DNA of 64,000 nt from contig OZ022500.1 in the NCBI GenBank assembly GCA_963989385.1, positions 22,830,460 through 22,894,459 of the forward strand, read 5' to 3'. The notes beneath the pieces were generated by a model, which made no database searches, was not told where the DNA came from, and worked only from the letters and a program-made list of their open reading frames with translations. The DNA is from Ctena decussata. Taxonomy: Eukaryota > Mollusca > Bivalvia > Lucinida > Lucinidae. Of this stretch, positions 1 to 12,310 are shown one piece after another (position 1 is the stretch's first letter; every line of letters begins with the position of its first letter). The translations under genes were made by a program, and so were the position numbers.

Positions 1-1714
1 TAGGTCAAAGTGACTGCATGGTCATCATTTGTATATACTATGATGGGCCTGAATGCCCGATGCTACATACCAAGTTTCAAGGTCATAGGCCTCTTGGTTC
101 TGGAGAAGAAGATTTTTTAAGGGTTTTTACCATATATGGGTGTGGTGGCCATCTTGGTCATGTGGCCCGGATACCCAGAACAAACTTTCGTTCCCATAAC
201 TTAGGTAGTCTCCATATGAAATTTGACTTTAATCAGCCCAGTAGTTTCTGAGGAGAAGATGTTTGAAAATCTTGACGACGGACAGGCTGACAGTGACATA
301 ATATCTTCAGCTGTTCATTTAGTTGACCATATATACCAAATATTATACCTTAGACTTAAATAGTTTCTGAGAAATCCACTGTTCAGCCGTATACCCATAT
401 AAAAGCCTAAGGTACCGAAGTTGACTGTGTCATAAATTACGTCAAGTTCACCGCAGGGTCATCATTTGTACAAACTATGATGGGCCTGAATGCCAGATGC
501 TACATACCAAGTTTCAAGGTCATAGGCCTTTTGGTTCTGGAGAAGAAGATTTTTGAAGGGTTTTTACCATATATGGGCGTGGCGGCCATCTTGGTCATGT
601 GACCCTGACCCGGGGTATAAAACTTTCTTTCCCCAACCCCACTGAGACTCCATATGAAATTTGGCTTCAATCGGCCCAGTGGTTTCTGAGGAGAAGATGT
701 TTGAAAATCTTGACAGTGGGTGGACCGACGGAATGACCTTGACCTTTAGTGACATAATATCTTCATTTGCTCATACAGTTGACCATATCTACCAAATATT
801 GTACCTTAGACTTAATAGTTTCTGAGAAATCCACTGTTTAAGCATTTTCCCGTATAAAAGCGTAACATACCAAAGTTTACCGTGTCATAAATTAGGTCAA
901 GGTCACCGCAAGGTCATTATTTGTACAAACTATGATGGGCCCGCATGTCCGATGCTACATACCATGTTTCAAGGTTATAGGCCTTTTGGTTCTGGAGAAG
1001 AAGATTTTTGAAGGGTTTTTACCATATATGGGCGTGGCGGCCATCTTGGTCATGTGACCCAGATACCCAGAACAAACTTTTGTTCCCCCGACCTAGGTAG
1101 GCTCCATATGAAATATGGCTTCAATCGGCCCAGTGGTTTCAGAGAAGAAGATGTTTGAAAATCTTGACGATGGATGGACCGACGGAATGACCTTGACCTT
1201 TAGTGACATAATATCTTCATTTGCTCATACAGTTGACCATGTATACCAAATATTGTACCTTAGACTTAAATAGTTTATGAGAAATCCACTGTTTAAGCGT
1301 TTTCCCATATAAAAGCCTAAGGTACAGAAGTTGACCTTGTCATAAATTAGGTCAAGGTCACTGCAAGGTCATCATTTGTACAAACTATGATGGGCCCGCA
1401 TGTCTGATGCTACATACCAAGTTTCAAGGTCATAGGCCTTTTGGTTCTGGAGAAGAAGATTTTTGAAGGGTTTTTACCATATATGGGTGTGGCGGCCATC
1501 TTGGTCATGTGACCCAGATACCTGGTACAAACTTTCGTTCCCCCGACCTAGGTAGTCTCCATATGAAATATGGCTTCAATCGGCCCAGTGGTTTCAGAGG
1601 AGATGTTTGAAAATGTTGACGACGGACGGACGACGGACGGACGACGAACGGATGGACGACGGATGCCTGGCTATACTATAAGCTCACCTATGAGCCTAAA
1701 GGCTCAGGTGAGCT
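1..1714 (-). mobile_element. Family A satellite-carrying element, 3' part of it outside window
   Basis: Four tandem monomers begin near 2, 439, 894 and 1349, a period of about 437-455 bp. Each opens with a GGTCAAGGTCACCGCAAGGTC-like stretch and contains 'GGCCATCTTGGTCATGTGACC'-type text. The array closes with GACGGACGGACGACGG-type simple repeats and a hairpin at 1681-1714, AGCTCACC...GGTGAGCT, which is the hairpin end of family A (compare 5154 and 21480). The element is therefore in minus orientation and its other end lies left of the window. It sits in a DDX46 intron. No coding potential; the short ORFs are monomer shadows. Confidence 0.75.
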
Positions 1715-1889
1715 ATAAACAATGAAAAAAAAGCACCAGTTATTAAAACAATTCTCAGGTTTAATAACTTGTTTAGGGAACTGCATCAAAAATTCTTGAG
1801 AGCAGTCTTATCAGGGTCTACACTGTTTGTAATTTCATCTGCATCTCTTGAAGGCATTACTGTAGTATTCCATTTTTAGGACAGCTTAA

Positions 1890-2103
1890 CCCATTGCATT
1901 CTGGGTATTTTTTGTCTCCTCTGCATAAAAAATCAAGAATATTTTGACAATATTGGTCTAACTAACTCTTGTAGAAATAATGTCTAGGTAGCAAACAGTT
2001 TGGATCTCAGATCAGGCCCCATGCTTGTGGGGCCTGATCTGGATTCAAACTGTTTGCCCAGATACCCCTAAAGGGGTATCTGGGGTATCCCGAATGGAAT
2101 GGG
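1890..2103. mobile_element. TTAA-flanked MITE (piggyBac-like) ending 67 bp before a DDX46 exon
   Basis: The ends are CCCATTGCATTC and GAATGGAATGGG, inverted relative to each other, and both are flanked directly by TTAA (1886-1889 and 2104-2107). TTAA target duplication with CCC...GGG ends is the piggyBac pattern. Inside are two hairpins: 1990-2056, whose arms contain GATCAGGCCCC and GGGGCCTGATC, and 2058-2083 (CCAGATACCCC/GGGGTATCTGG). The superfamily call is inference from ends and TSD only. Confidence 0.65.
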
Positions 2104-2170
2104 TTAATTGTTTTAGATGTTGCAATTTTAAAATAGTTACATTGATTGTTATAAAATTGTATTGTTGTAG

Positions 2171-2236
2171 ATTGAACAACAGATTGAAGACATGTTTGCC
2201 AGTAGGAAGAGAGTGACAGATATTGCCAAACCACAG
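2171..2236 (+). CDS. DDX46: DDX46/Prp5 coding exon (first in window)
   Basis: DDX46 (yeast Prp5) is a nuclear DEAD-box RNA helicase that remodels the U2 snRNP during branch-site recognition. This 66-bp exon encodes 22 residues (IEQQIEDMFASRKRVTDI...), matching the vertebrate segment with an 'IDEQIESMF-S-KRVKD' style sequence, which I recall from the family. It is bounded by TTGTAG before 2171 and the donor GTAAGT at 2237, and is phase 0 at both ends. The helicase core exons must lie left of the window. All exons to 14744 are on the + strand and in phase 0, so they join without a frame break. Confidence 0.85.
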
Positions 2237-2432
2237 GTAAGTCAACTATGGTTTTAGGGCTACAGTCAAACATGGTTAGTTCGCACATCAGTCTTCCAAA
2301 TATTCAAGATTTGATTCATTGTCAAGAGTTTTTACTCTATCATGTATTGTAAAAATATTATCAATTATGTAAATTTAGGTCCTCTGAAAAAGCTGATTTT
2401 TCAATCAAAATTTTATGTCTCAGTTTAAGAAT

Positions 2433-3165
2433 TATGTCCCCCACCAAAGCTTGGGGAGGGGGGGGGACATATTGTTTTCAGTGCAAATCCCAGGTGTCGA
2501 TGTGACAATTTCTTTTGTGCATGATATCCCTTGAACCAATGAATGGAATTTAACCAAACTTGTATGGATATATCATTGGGACAAGCTTAAGACCTGATTA
2601 GATTTTGGTGACCTTGACCTCATTTTCAAGGTATTAAATGCATGAGAATTTCACTAAAAGTGATATATGTCTTGAGCCTTTGGTTCTATTCTCACCAAAC
2701 TTGCATAGATAGACCTTTTGGACAATCTTAAGAGTTGATTTTGTTTTTGTGACCTTGACCCCATGTCTAAGGTCAGAAGCCAACTTACAACTTACAAATG
2801 TTAATTTTTCCTAAAAATGTGAGATATTTCTTCAACCAATGGATTGATATTCATCAGACTTGAGTGAATGTGTCATTGTGACAGGTTTAAGACATGTTTA
2901 GTTTTTGGTGACCTTGGCCCCTTTTTCAAGGTCATAGTCTTGTATGTAGGATATCTTTTGAACTGGTTGACAGATTTTCACCAAACTTGCATAGATATAT
3001 CATTTAGACAAGTTTTATGAACTGATCATACTTAACTACGTGAAACATAGCAAAGTTTTAGGATAATGAAACGAGTGGGAGAAAAAACATTTATGGGGTA
3101 TTAGAGGGGATGGAAATGGGCTGGTGGGGGGGGGGGGGGAACATCTGTTTTTCTCTGAAGTCATG
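2433..3165 (+). mobile_element. Family C satellite-carrying element, short copy
   Basis: It begins with a hairpin, TATGTCCCCCACC then GGGGGGGGGACATA (2433-2472). The core contains diverged monomers with the repeated phrase GTGACCTTGACCYC...TTTTCAAGGTC. It ends near CTGGTGGGGGGG...ACATCTGTTTTTCTCTG, the same 3' region as the fuller copy at 18324-19560. The poly-G expansion at 3125-3139 is part of the end. It lies inside a DDX46 intron. Confidence 0.7.
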
Positions 3166-3420
3166 CTTTGACAAATAGATATACACCAAGGTAATTTCAG
3201 TTACATTATATGTTTGTGTGTACAGGTATTGACACCTGATTTACAAGTTGCCACTATCCTCATCACCCAGTGAACATCGAAAAGTGAAATTTTATTTTTT
3301 TGATGAAAGGCCGCAGATATGCCTGTCAGACGAAAAAGACAATTATTTTAATGAAAGCCTGTTTCCTCTAAAGACCTGTATCTGATCTTACCATTATAAT
3401 TTGTTTAACTTCACTTTCAG

Positions 3421-3474
3421 CCTGGTATGGCCCCTCAGGTACAACCCCAGCCAGGAATGATTAAGGCTCAGCTG
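3421..3474 (+). CDS. DDX46: DDX46/Prp5 coding exon
   Basis: This 54-bp exon encodes 18 residues (PGMAPQVQPQPGMIKAQL), a Pro/Gln-rich linker between the conserved 'KRV' segment and the C-terminal helical region. The acceptor is TTTCAG at 3415-3420 and the donor GTAAGT at 3475; both ends are phase 0. The linker is poorly conserved in the family, so the call rests on splice sites, frame continuity and position between two well-matched exons. An alternative is that this small exon is skipped in some transcripts, which would keep the frame. Confidence 0.7.
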
Positions 3475-3920
3475 GTAAGTTCTTTATTTATGTCCATATT
3501 TTTCCACCATTTTTACAAAGGGAAAAAAACTTTTTTGACTTCCTATTTGCTTCCTTTGAACTCCAAACTTTTTCAAAATGGAGCCTACTCTTTAATAGAA
3601 GCTCCCACTAAAATGGAAAACATTTTTCACAGTAAGAATTACCTCCCCTGGAAGTGTTGCCAGATGTTGTCAATCGCTTGTTGTCAGAGTTAGATTTCTT
3701 AAGAAATGCTATCTCAAATACAAGTGGCTTTTATTCTACAAACATTTATCAAAAAAAGTTCTGCTATCTGTTGTGATAGATAAAAATTCAGTTTCAATTG
3801 TAGTTATAGAAATTTTGGCAGAATAGGAGCACAGAAAAACATCATTAAACTGTGGAAACTGATTTTTGTTTCATGTCACTTGTGACTACCAGAATGCAAG
3901 ATGTAGGTCAGTGGCAAAAA

Positions 3921-4155
3921 TGAGCTGTGACACGACGAAACCAACAAAGTGGTTATGCGCCCAGTGCAGACTCTGATCAGCTTGGGCATCCGCCCAGTCT
4001 GATCAGAGTCTTCGGTGTCCCCATGGAGGTAGCTTAGACCCTTAGCTACCCATTTAAGAGCCTAGGGAAAAGTCTGATCAGACTGGGTGCATGCCTATGT
4101 TGATATGAGTCTGCACTGGGCGCATGACCACTTTGTTGGTTTTCTCATGTCCTGG
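3921..4155. mobile_element. Palindromic MITE, family P (copy 1)
   Basis: A fold-back of about 235 bp. The left arm (GAGCTGTGACACGACGAAAC..., GCGCCCAGTGCAGACTC) is mirrored by the right arm (GAGTCTGCACTGGGCGCAT..., GGTTTTCTCATGTC). Three related copies lie at 26815, 29449 and 30284. This copy is the most diverged from the others and lies in a DDX46 intron. Confidence 0.7.
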
Positions 4156-4464
4156 CAAAACATTTTTTCGAGGTTTCTGGTTTAGCTATCTTTGTGACAG
4201 TGTGGAAACAGGCAAGACACACATTCTGCAGAATCCTCGTTCCTTTATTATAGAAAAATGAAAAGAAGATTTTTTTTATATTTAAGTAACCTACTGTGAG
4301 CTAGAAGACTTGATATTGAGCTGATCTATAGGTTAGGTTTCTTAGAAATCAACAGCTAAAAGCTGTTAGAGGGAGTGTCCTCAAAATAATAACTAACTTA
4401 ACCTTCAATGAGTTAAGCAGCTGTGCTGTAAACATTATTTAATCCATTTTGTCTGTATTTCTAG

Positions 4465-4614
4465 GGCATGAGCAACCAACAGAAGCTAGAGATGGCCAAA
4501 AGACTGGCAGCTAAGATTAATTTCTCCAAGAATCTTGGTCAGGAGGCTCAGGATATTACCCAACAGGCAGCTAAAGCTATATTTACTAATGACACCTCTG
4601 CTCCACAAGTGGCA
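4465..4614 (+). CDS. DDX46: DDX46/Prp5 coding exon
   Basis: This 150-bp exon encodes 50 residues beginning GMSNQQKLEMAKRLAAKINF and including QDITQQAAKAIF. The family has a matching 'EKLEIAKRLALRINAQKNLG ... QQATNAIL' stretch before the SAKTIAEQ segment. The acceptor is TTTCTAG at 4458-4464 and the donor GTAAGT at 4615; both ends are phase 0. The next exon is 8.2 kb away, across an intron filled by a satellite array. Confidence 0.9.
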
Positions 4615-4959
4615 GTAAGTACTATAACTGGTATAATGTAAGAAATTAGCCTCATTTGGATTTCATTTTAATGCAGTGATTATTTTTCCTTTTGTCTTAT
4701 CCAGACATCATTATGACCCTAAAATTTCGGATACCTAAAAATCGGACAATTATTGTTTGAAAACTTGATAAAATGAATTTTACACATGTTAATGCATCCA
4801 AATAAATGCAGCTAAATGATGCTTAGTGAATGGCAAACATTGTAGACCCTAATCAAACTGCTCCTCTACAATGTTTGCTCAGTCCTGTCTGTCCGAATAT
4901 TTTGGGTCTTTACGGTATAAGTTGTGACCAATCATAAGAACTGTCTTGAAGAGGCAGTT

Positions 4960-5153
4960 CTAATTGGGGCATAACTGTACCCAAAATTTTTATTTTGGGA
5001 AGAAAATTGTTGGTTTTAGTCTCAAAATGTATTATACTGAATTTACTGTGATGCATTTGAGGGGTCATAAAATGCATTATGTGACCATAAAATCGACAAT
5101 GTTCCGCAAATAACTATTTTCAGTACAGTTATCCCTATTGCAATGCTCTTTTT
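4960..5153 (+). repeat. Left remnant of repeat family F, split by the family A array
   Basis: The text at 5095-5150 (TTTTCAGTACAGTTATCCCTATTGCAATGC) matches the intact family F copy near 16920-16960. The right part of the same repeat resumes at 12084. Family A is therefore inserted in an older F copy, with 16778-17165 showing the uninterrupted form. The flanking T-run (CTCTTTTT) is the insertion point. Confidence 0.5.
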
Positions 5154-8100
5154 AGCTCACCTGAGCCGTAGGCTCACATGGTGAGCTTATAGTATAGGGA
5201 GGCTCTGTCGTCCGTCGTCCGTCGTCGTCCGTTCACACTTTCAAACAAGAATATCTTCATAACCACTTGGTCAAATTTTATGTGTAGCATTGTTGGGATG
5301 GGGGATTGCCTGCATAAGGTTTAAGGGCAGATTGGGTTGGAACTCTGGTTGCCATGGCAACATATAGCTCCCATAGACTTATAATGGGAAAAACTTTAAA
5401 AAATCTTCTTCTCTGAAACCATGAGGCCCAAAGATTATATATTTAGTATGTAGCAATGGTTAGTGGTCCCCCACATAAATCCTGCCAATCAAGCCCCTGG
5501 GGTCCAAACTGGCCACGCCCCGGGGGTCATTAGCTCCCATAGACTTACAATGGGAAAATCTTAAAAAATCTTCTTCTCTGAAACCATGAGGCCCAGAGCT
5601 TATGTATTTAGTATGTAGCAATGGTTAGTGGTCCCCCACATAAATCCTGCCAATCAAGCCCCTGGGGTCCAAACTGGCCACGCCCCGGGGGTCATTAGCT
5701 CCCATAGACTTACAATGGGAAAATCTTAAAAAATCTTCTTCTCTGAAACCATGAGGCCCAGAGCTTATGTATTTAGTATGTAGCAATGGTTAGTGGTCCC
5801 CAACGTAAATCCTGCCAATCAAGCCCCTGGGGTCAAAACTGGCCACACCCCAGGGGGTCTTTGTTTATATAGAGCTATACAGCTAAATAACCTTCAAAAA
5901 TCTTCTTCTTTGAAACCATGAGGCAGAGAGCAAAGACATTTAGTGTGTAGCGATGTTTAGTAGTCCTCTACATAAATCCTGCCAACCATGCCCCTGGGGT
6001 CCAAACTGGCCACGCCCCGGGGGTCATTAGTTTCCATAGACTTACAATGGGAAAAATCTTAAAAAAATCTTCTTCTCTGAAACCATGAGGCCCAGAGCTT
6101 ATGTATTTAGTATGTAGCAATGGTTAGTGGTCCCCAACATAAATCCTGCCAATCAAGCCCCTGGGGTCAAAACTGGCCACACCCCAGGGGGTCTTTGTTT
6201 ATATAGAGCTATACAGCTAAATAACCTTCAAAAATCTTCTTCTTTGAAACCGTGAGGCAGAGAGCAAAGACATTTAGTGTGTAGCGATGTTTAGTAGTCC
6301 TCTACATAAATCCTGCCAACCATGCCCCTTGGGTACAAACTGGCCATGCCCCGGGGGTCATTAACTTCCATAGACTTACAATGGAAAAATCTTAAAAAAA
6401 TCTTCTTCTCTGAAACCATGAGGCCCAGAGCTTATGTATTTAGTATGTAGCAATGGTTAGTGGTCCCCAACATAAATCCTGCCAATCAAGCCCCTGGGGT
6501 CAAAACTGGCCACACCCCAGGGGGTCTTTTGTTTATATAGAGCTATACAGGTAAATAACCTATAAAAATCTTCTTCTTTGAAACCGTGAGGCAGAGAGCA
6601 AAGACATCTAGTGTGTAGCGATGTTTAGTAGTCCTCTACATAAATCCTGCCAACCATGCCCCTTGGGTCCAAACTGGCCACGCCCCGGGGGTCATTAACT
6701 TCCATAGACTTACAATGGAAGAATCTTAAAAAAATCTTCTTCTCTGAAACCATGAGGCCCAGAGCTTATGTATTTAGTTTGTAGCAATGGTTAGTGGTCC
6801 CCAACATAAATCCTGCCAATCAAGCCCCTGGGGTCAAAACTGGCCACACCCCAGGGGGTCTTTTGTTTATATAGAGCTATATAGCTAAATGACCTTCAAA
6901 AATCTTCTTCTTTGAAACCATGAGGCTGAGAGCAAAGACATTTAGTGTGTAGCGATGTTTAGTAGTCCTCTACATAAATCCTGCTAATGATGCTCCTGGG
7001 GTCCAAACTGGCCACGTCTCGGGGGCATTTGCTCCCATAGACTTACAATGGGAAAAATCTTTAAAAAATCTTCTTCTCTGAAACCATGAGGCCCAGAGCT
7101 TATGTATTTAGTATGTAACAATGGTTAGTAGTCCCCAATATAAATCCTGCCAATCAAGCCCCTGGGGTCCAAACTGGCCACACCTCAGGGGGTCTTTTGT
7201 TTATATAGAGCTATATAGCTAAAGAACCTTCAAAAATCTTCTTCTTTGAAACCGTGAGGCAGAGAGCAAAGACATTTAGTGTGTAGCAATGTTTAGTAGT
7301 CCTCTACATAAATCCTGCCTACCATGCCCCTGGGGTCCAAACTGGCCACGCCCCGGGGTCATTATCTCCCATAGACTTACAATGAGAAAATCTTAAAAAA
7401 TCTTCTTTTTTGAAACTGTGAGGCCCAGAGCTTTTATATTTAGTATGTAGCAATGGTTAGTGGTCCCCCACAAAAATCCTGCCCATCAAGCCCCTGGGGT
7501 CCAAACTGGCCACGCCTCAGGGGTCCTTAGCTCCCATAGACTTACAATGGGAAAATCTTAAAAAAATCTTCTTCTCTGAAACCATGAGGCCCAGAGCTTA
7601 TATATTTAGTATGTAGCAATGCTTAGTGGTCCCTAATATAAATCCTGCCAATCAAGCCCCTGGGGTCCAAACTGGCCACACCTCAGGGGGTCTTTTGTTT
7701 ATATAGAGCTATATAGCTAAAGAACATTCAAAAATCTTCTTCTCTGAAACCATGAGGCAGAGAGCAAAGACATTTAGTATGTAGCAATGTTTAGTAGTCC
7801 TCTACATAAATCCTGCCAACCATGCCCCTGGGGTCCAAACTGGCCACGCCCCAGGGATCTCCCATAGACTTACACTGAGAAAATCTTAAAAAATCTTTTT
7901 TGAAACCATGAGGCCCAGAGCTTATGTATTTAGTATGTAGCAAAGGTTAGTGGTCCCCCACATAAATCCTGCCAATCAAACCCTTGGGGTCCAAACTGGC
8001 CACACCCCAGGGGGTCTTTTGTTTAAATAGAGCTATATAGCTAAAGAACCTTCAAAATCTTTTTCTCTGAAGCCATGAGGCAGAGAGCAAAGACATTTAG

Positions 8101-11100
8101 TATGTAGCAATGTTTAGTAGTCCTCTACATAAATCCTGCCAATGATGCTCCTGGGGTCCAAACTGGCCACGCCTCGGGGGCATTTGCTCCCATAGACTTA
8201 CAATGGGAAAAACTTAAAAAATCTTCTTCTCTGAAAGCATGAGGCCCAGAGCTTATATTTTTAGTGTGTAGCAACATTTAGTGGTCCCCCATATAAATCC
8301 TGCCAATCAAGCCCCTGGGGTCCAAACTGGCCACACTCTAGGGCATCATAGAGCCTGTATAGCTAATTTAAGAACCTTCAAAAATCTTCTCCTCTGAAAT
8401 CATTAGGCAGAGAGCTAAGATATTTAGTATGTAGCAATGTTTAGTGGTCCTGTACATAAATCCTGCCAACCATGCCCCTGGGATCCAAACTGGCCACACC
8501 CCAGGGGGTCATTAGCTTTCATAGCCTTATAATGGGAAAATTTTTTTAAAAAAATCTTCTTCTCTGAAATCATAAGACCCAGAGCTTATATATTATAATA
8601 AAGCAAAGTTTAGTGGTCCCCTACATAAATCCTGCCAACCAAGTCCCTTGGGTCAAAACTTACCATACCGAGAGGGGGTCGGGGGTTGGGTCAGATTGTT
8701 ACTCAGGTGAGCGATTCAGGGCCTCATGGCCCTCTTGGTTTATATATAGCTATATACACTGCTCAAAATATTTCAAGGAACACCTAATATTTTTCCATAG
8801 ACAACAGTGCAACGCATCCCCACTTTAAGGTTATATACTTTGGATCGATAAAGACACGGATTTTCCAATTCTTTTACCATTTTTTAAAGAGGGGCAACGT
8901 TTCTGTTTGCACAGTTTATGATCCAATATTTGCCCTGCTCTTATCCATGGACAGATTTAAGTAATCCTGGAATTTTGCTAAAAATTTGCAATTTTTCAGA
9001 ACAGATGAAAAGCGTGAAAATTTCAACCAAAACCAAAAGAACCATTTTGTCTATGAAAGTGAATGTCTTTCAAGATGGCCCTTATTGAGAAGATCCCTTT
9101 GAACTGAAGTTTATGAGATTTTATAGACTTCAGCAAAATTACTCAATTTCAGAAAATAAGAAAATTGCAAAACTTGTACCATGGAAATGAGCAGGGCATC
9201 TGTTGTGTTGAAATTCTGGTTGTCTTAAACTTTGATTCTTCTAAAAAGTGCTCAAAAAAGATGGACATTCTTGCCCACTGATGGTCAAATTTATGGGCCG
9301 TTAAACTGGGCATATGTTGTAGTAACATCTATGGAAAAATACCTGCTGTTGCTTTAAATATTTTTAGCAGTGTAGCTTAAGAACCTTCAAAAATCTTCTT
9401 CTTTGGAACCATGAGGCCCAGAGCTTATATATATAGTATGTAGCAATGTTTAGTGGTCCCCTACATAAATCCTCCCAACCAAGCCTCTGGGGTCCAAACT
9501 GGCCACTCCCCGGGGGTCATAAGCTCCCATAGACTTATAATGGGAAAAACTTCAAGAATCTTCTTCTCTGATACCATGAGGCCCAGAGTTTACATATTTA
9601 GTATGTAGCAATGTCTAGTGGTCCCCTACATAAATCTTGCCAACCATGCCCATCGGGCCCAAATTGGCCACACCTAGGGGGTCATTAGCTCCCATAGACT
9701 TACAATGGGATATCTTAAAAAATCTTCTTCTCTGAAACCATGAGGCCCATAACTTATATATATAGCATGTATCAATGTCTTGTGATCCCCTACTAAAATC
9801 CTGCCACCCATGCCCCTGGGGCTCAAATTGGCCACGCCCCAGGGAGTCATTTGTTTATATATAGCTAAATAGCTTAAGAACCTTCAAAAATCTTCTTCTT
9901 TGGAACCATGAGGCCCAGAGCTTATATATATAGTATGTAGCAATGTTTAGTGGTCCCCTACATAAATCCTCCCAACCAAGCCTCTGGGGTCCAAACTGGC
10001 CACTCCCCGGGGGTCATAAGCTCCCATAGACTTATAATGGGAAAAACTTCAAGAATCTTCTTCTCTGAAACCATGAGGCCCAGAGTTTACATATTTAGTA
10101 TGTAGCAATGTCTAGTGGTCCCCTACATAAATCTTGCCAACCATTCCCCTGGGGCCCAAATTGGCCACACCTAGGGGGTCATTAGCTCCCATAGACTTAC
10201 AATGGGATATCTTAAAAAATCTTCTTCTCTGAAACCATGAGGCCCATAGCTAATATATATAGCATGTATCAATGTCTAGTGATCCCCTACTAAAATCCTG
10301 CCACCCATGCCCCTGGGGCTCTAATTGGCCACTCCACAGGGGGTCATTTGTTTATATATAGCTATAGAGCTTAAGAACCTTCAGAAATTTTCTTCTTTGG
10401 AACCATGAGGCCCAGAGCTTATATATATAGTATGTAGCAATGTTTAGTGGTCCCCTACATAAATCCTCCCAACCAAGCCTCTAAGGTCCAAACTGGCCAC
10501 TCCCAGGAGGTCTTAAGCTCCCATAGACCTATATAGGGAAAAACTTAAAAGAATCTTCTTCTCTGAAACCATGAGGCCCAGAGCTTACATATTTAGTATG
10601 TACCAATGTCTAGTTGTCCCCTACATAAATCCTGCCAACCATGCCCTTGGGGCCCAAATTGGCCACGCCCCGGGGGTCATTAGCCCCCATAGGCTTACAA
10701 TGGGAAAATCTTGAAAAATCTTCTTTGAAACCATGAGGTCCAGAGTTTATATATTTGGTATGTACCAATGTCTAGTGGTTCCCTACATGAATCCTGCCAA
10801 CCATGCCCCTGGGGCCCAAATTGGTGACGCCCCAGGGGGTCATTAGCTCCTATATACTTACAAAGAGAAAATCTTAAAAAAATCTTCTTCTCCCAAACCA
10901 TGAGGCCCAGAGATTATATGTGTAGCATGAAACAATGTCCAGTGGTCCCCTACATAAATCCTGCCAACCATGCCTCTGGGGTCCAAATTGGCCATGCCCC
11001 GGGAGTCATAAGCTCCCATATACTTACAGTGAGAAAATCTTGAAAAATCTTCTTCTTTGAAACCATGAGACCCAGAGCATATATATGTAGCATGTAGTAA

Positions 11101-12083
11101 TGTCTAGTGGTCCTCTACATAAATCATACCAATCATGACCCTGCAGTGCAATTTGGCCATGCCCAGGGGGTCATAAGCTCCTATAGACTCACAATGGGAA
11201 AATTTTAAAAAATCTTCTTCTCTGTAACCATGAGGCCAAGAGCGTATATATGTAGCAAGTAGCAATGTCTAGTGGTCCCCTTAATAAATCCTGCCAACCA
11301 TGCCCCTGGGGTCCAAACTGGCCACGCCCCTGGGGTCATTAGTTCCCATAGACTAACAACGGGAAAATCTTAAAAAATCTTCTTCTCTTAAACCATGAGG
11401 CCCAGAGCTAGCTTCTGTAGTACATATGTAGCAATGTTTAGTGGTCTCCAACTTAAATCCTGCCAACCATGCCCCCTGAGGTCCAAATTGGCCATGCTGC
11501 TCCCATAGACTTATAATGGGAAAGACTTCAAAAATCTTTTTCTCTGAAACCATGAGGCCCAGAGCTTACATATTTAGTATGCAGCAATGTCTAGTGATCC
11601 CCTGCATAAATTCTGCCAATCAAGCACCTGAGGTCCAAACTGCCCACACCCCAGGGGGTTGTTTGTTTATATAGGGCTATATAGCTAAAGAACCTTCAAA
11701 AATCTTCTTTTATGAAACCATAAGGCCAAGAGCTAGCTTCTGTAGTACATATGTAGCAACGTTCAGTGGTCTCCAACTTAAATCCTGCCAACCATGCCCC
11801 CTGAGGTCCAAATTGGCCATGCTGCTCCCATAGACTTATAATGGGAAAGACTTCAAAAATCTTTTTCTCTGAAACCATGAGGCCCAGAGCTTACATATTT
11901 AGTATGCAGCAATGTCTAGTGATCCTCTACATAAATCCTGCCAATCAAGCCCCTGGGGTCCAAACTTGCCACACCCCATGGGGTCATCGAATCCTGGTCA
12001 TTGCAGCCTGTTTATTAGCTTACCTGAGCTGGAAGCTTACATTTTATAACTCAGGTGAGCGGTCGTTGCCCTTGGGCTACTTG
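5154..12083 (+). mobile_element. Family A element with 6.9 kb satellite array in a DDX46 intron
   Basis: It opens with the hairpin AGCTCACCTGAGCCGTAGGC...GGTGAGCTTATAGTATAG and CGTCCGTCGTCC repeats. It continues with roughly 35-40 monomers of about 165 bp (starts at about 5371, 5535, 5701), each with CCCATAGACTTACAATGGG, TCTTCTTCTCTGAAACCATG and CCTGGGGTCCAAACTGGCCA. It ends with CTCAGGTGAGCGG..., a GCCCTTGGGC hairpin and CTTG at 12083. Two monomer variants alternate over 5860-8050 (one carries TTTATATAGAGCTATA), giving a higher-order period of about two monomers. A second copy of a family A 3' end (CTCAGGTGAGCGATTCAGGG...CTCTTG, about 8703-8736) lies inside the array, so the array is composite. 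Confidence 0.85.
8757..9372. mobile_element. Tc1/mariner-like non-autonomous element inside the satellite array
   Basis: Terminal inverted repeats of about 21 bp: CACTGCTCAAAATATTTCAAG at the left and, inverted, CACTGCTAAAAATATTTAAAG at the right. TA flanks both ends (8755-8756 and 9373-9374), the Tc1/mariner target duplication. Paralogous monomers at about 9855 and 10355 show the uninterrupted sequence (AGCTATAGAGCTTAAGAACC). The 616-bp interior has no transposase reading frame. Confidence 0.8.
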
Positions 12084-12310
12084 TTCAACTTTCAAAGTAA
12101 ATTACTTTGCAGCTAAAGCAAGCACTTTCAGCAAAGTTTAATCAGAGGTTAGCCAATGAGAAGCAATGCTTCTTAATAATGTTGCATTTCCAAACGTATA
12201 TCGCAGGATGTACTGTCACCACAGTATATCACAGGATATACCATTGCATAGCTTTTACAATATCCAATCACACATCACATTTTATTTTATGTGCCTTAGA
12301 ATGATGGATA
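12084..12310 (+). repeat. Right remnant of repeat family F, CpG-decayed
   Basis: It aligns by eye with 16955-17165 through GTTAGCCAATGAGAAGC, ATATCACAGGATATAC and TCACATTTTATTTTATGTGC. Where the other copy has CGACGTT, GACGTCGGG and GACGTCGCG, this copy mostly has CA or TG. It follows directly after the family A 3' end. Confidence 0.5.

Noticed and set aside
3427..3693. 88-codon ORF starting in a DDX46 exon
   Set aside because: It reads through the GTAAGT donor at 3475 into intron; only 3421-3474 is coding.
5154..12083. CRISPR-like array
   Set aside because: Monomers of about 165 bp without short repeat/unique spacer structure, in a eukaryotic intron.
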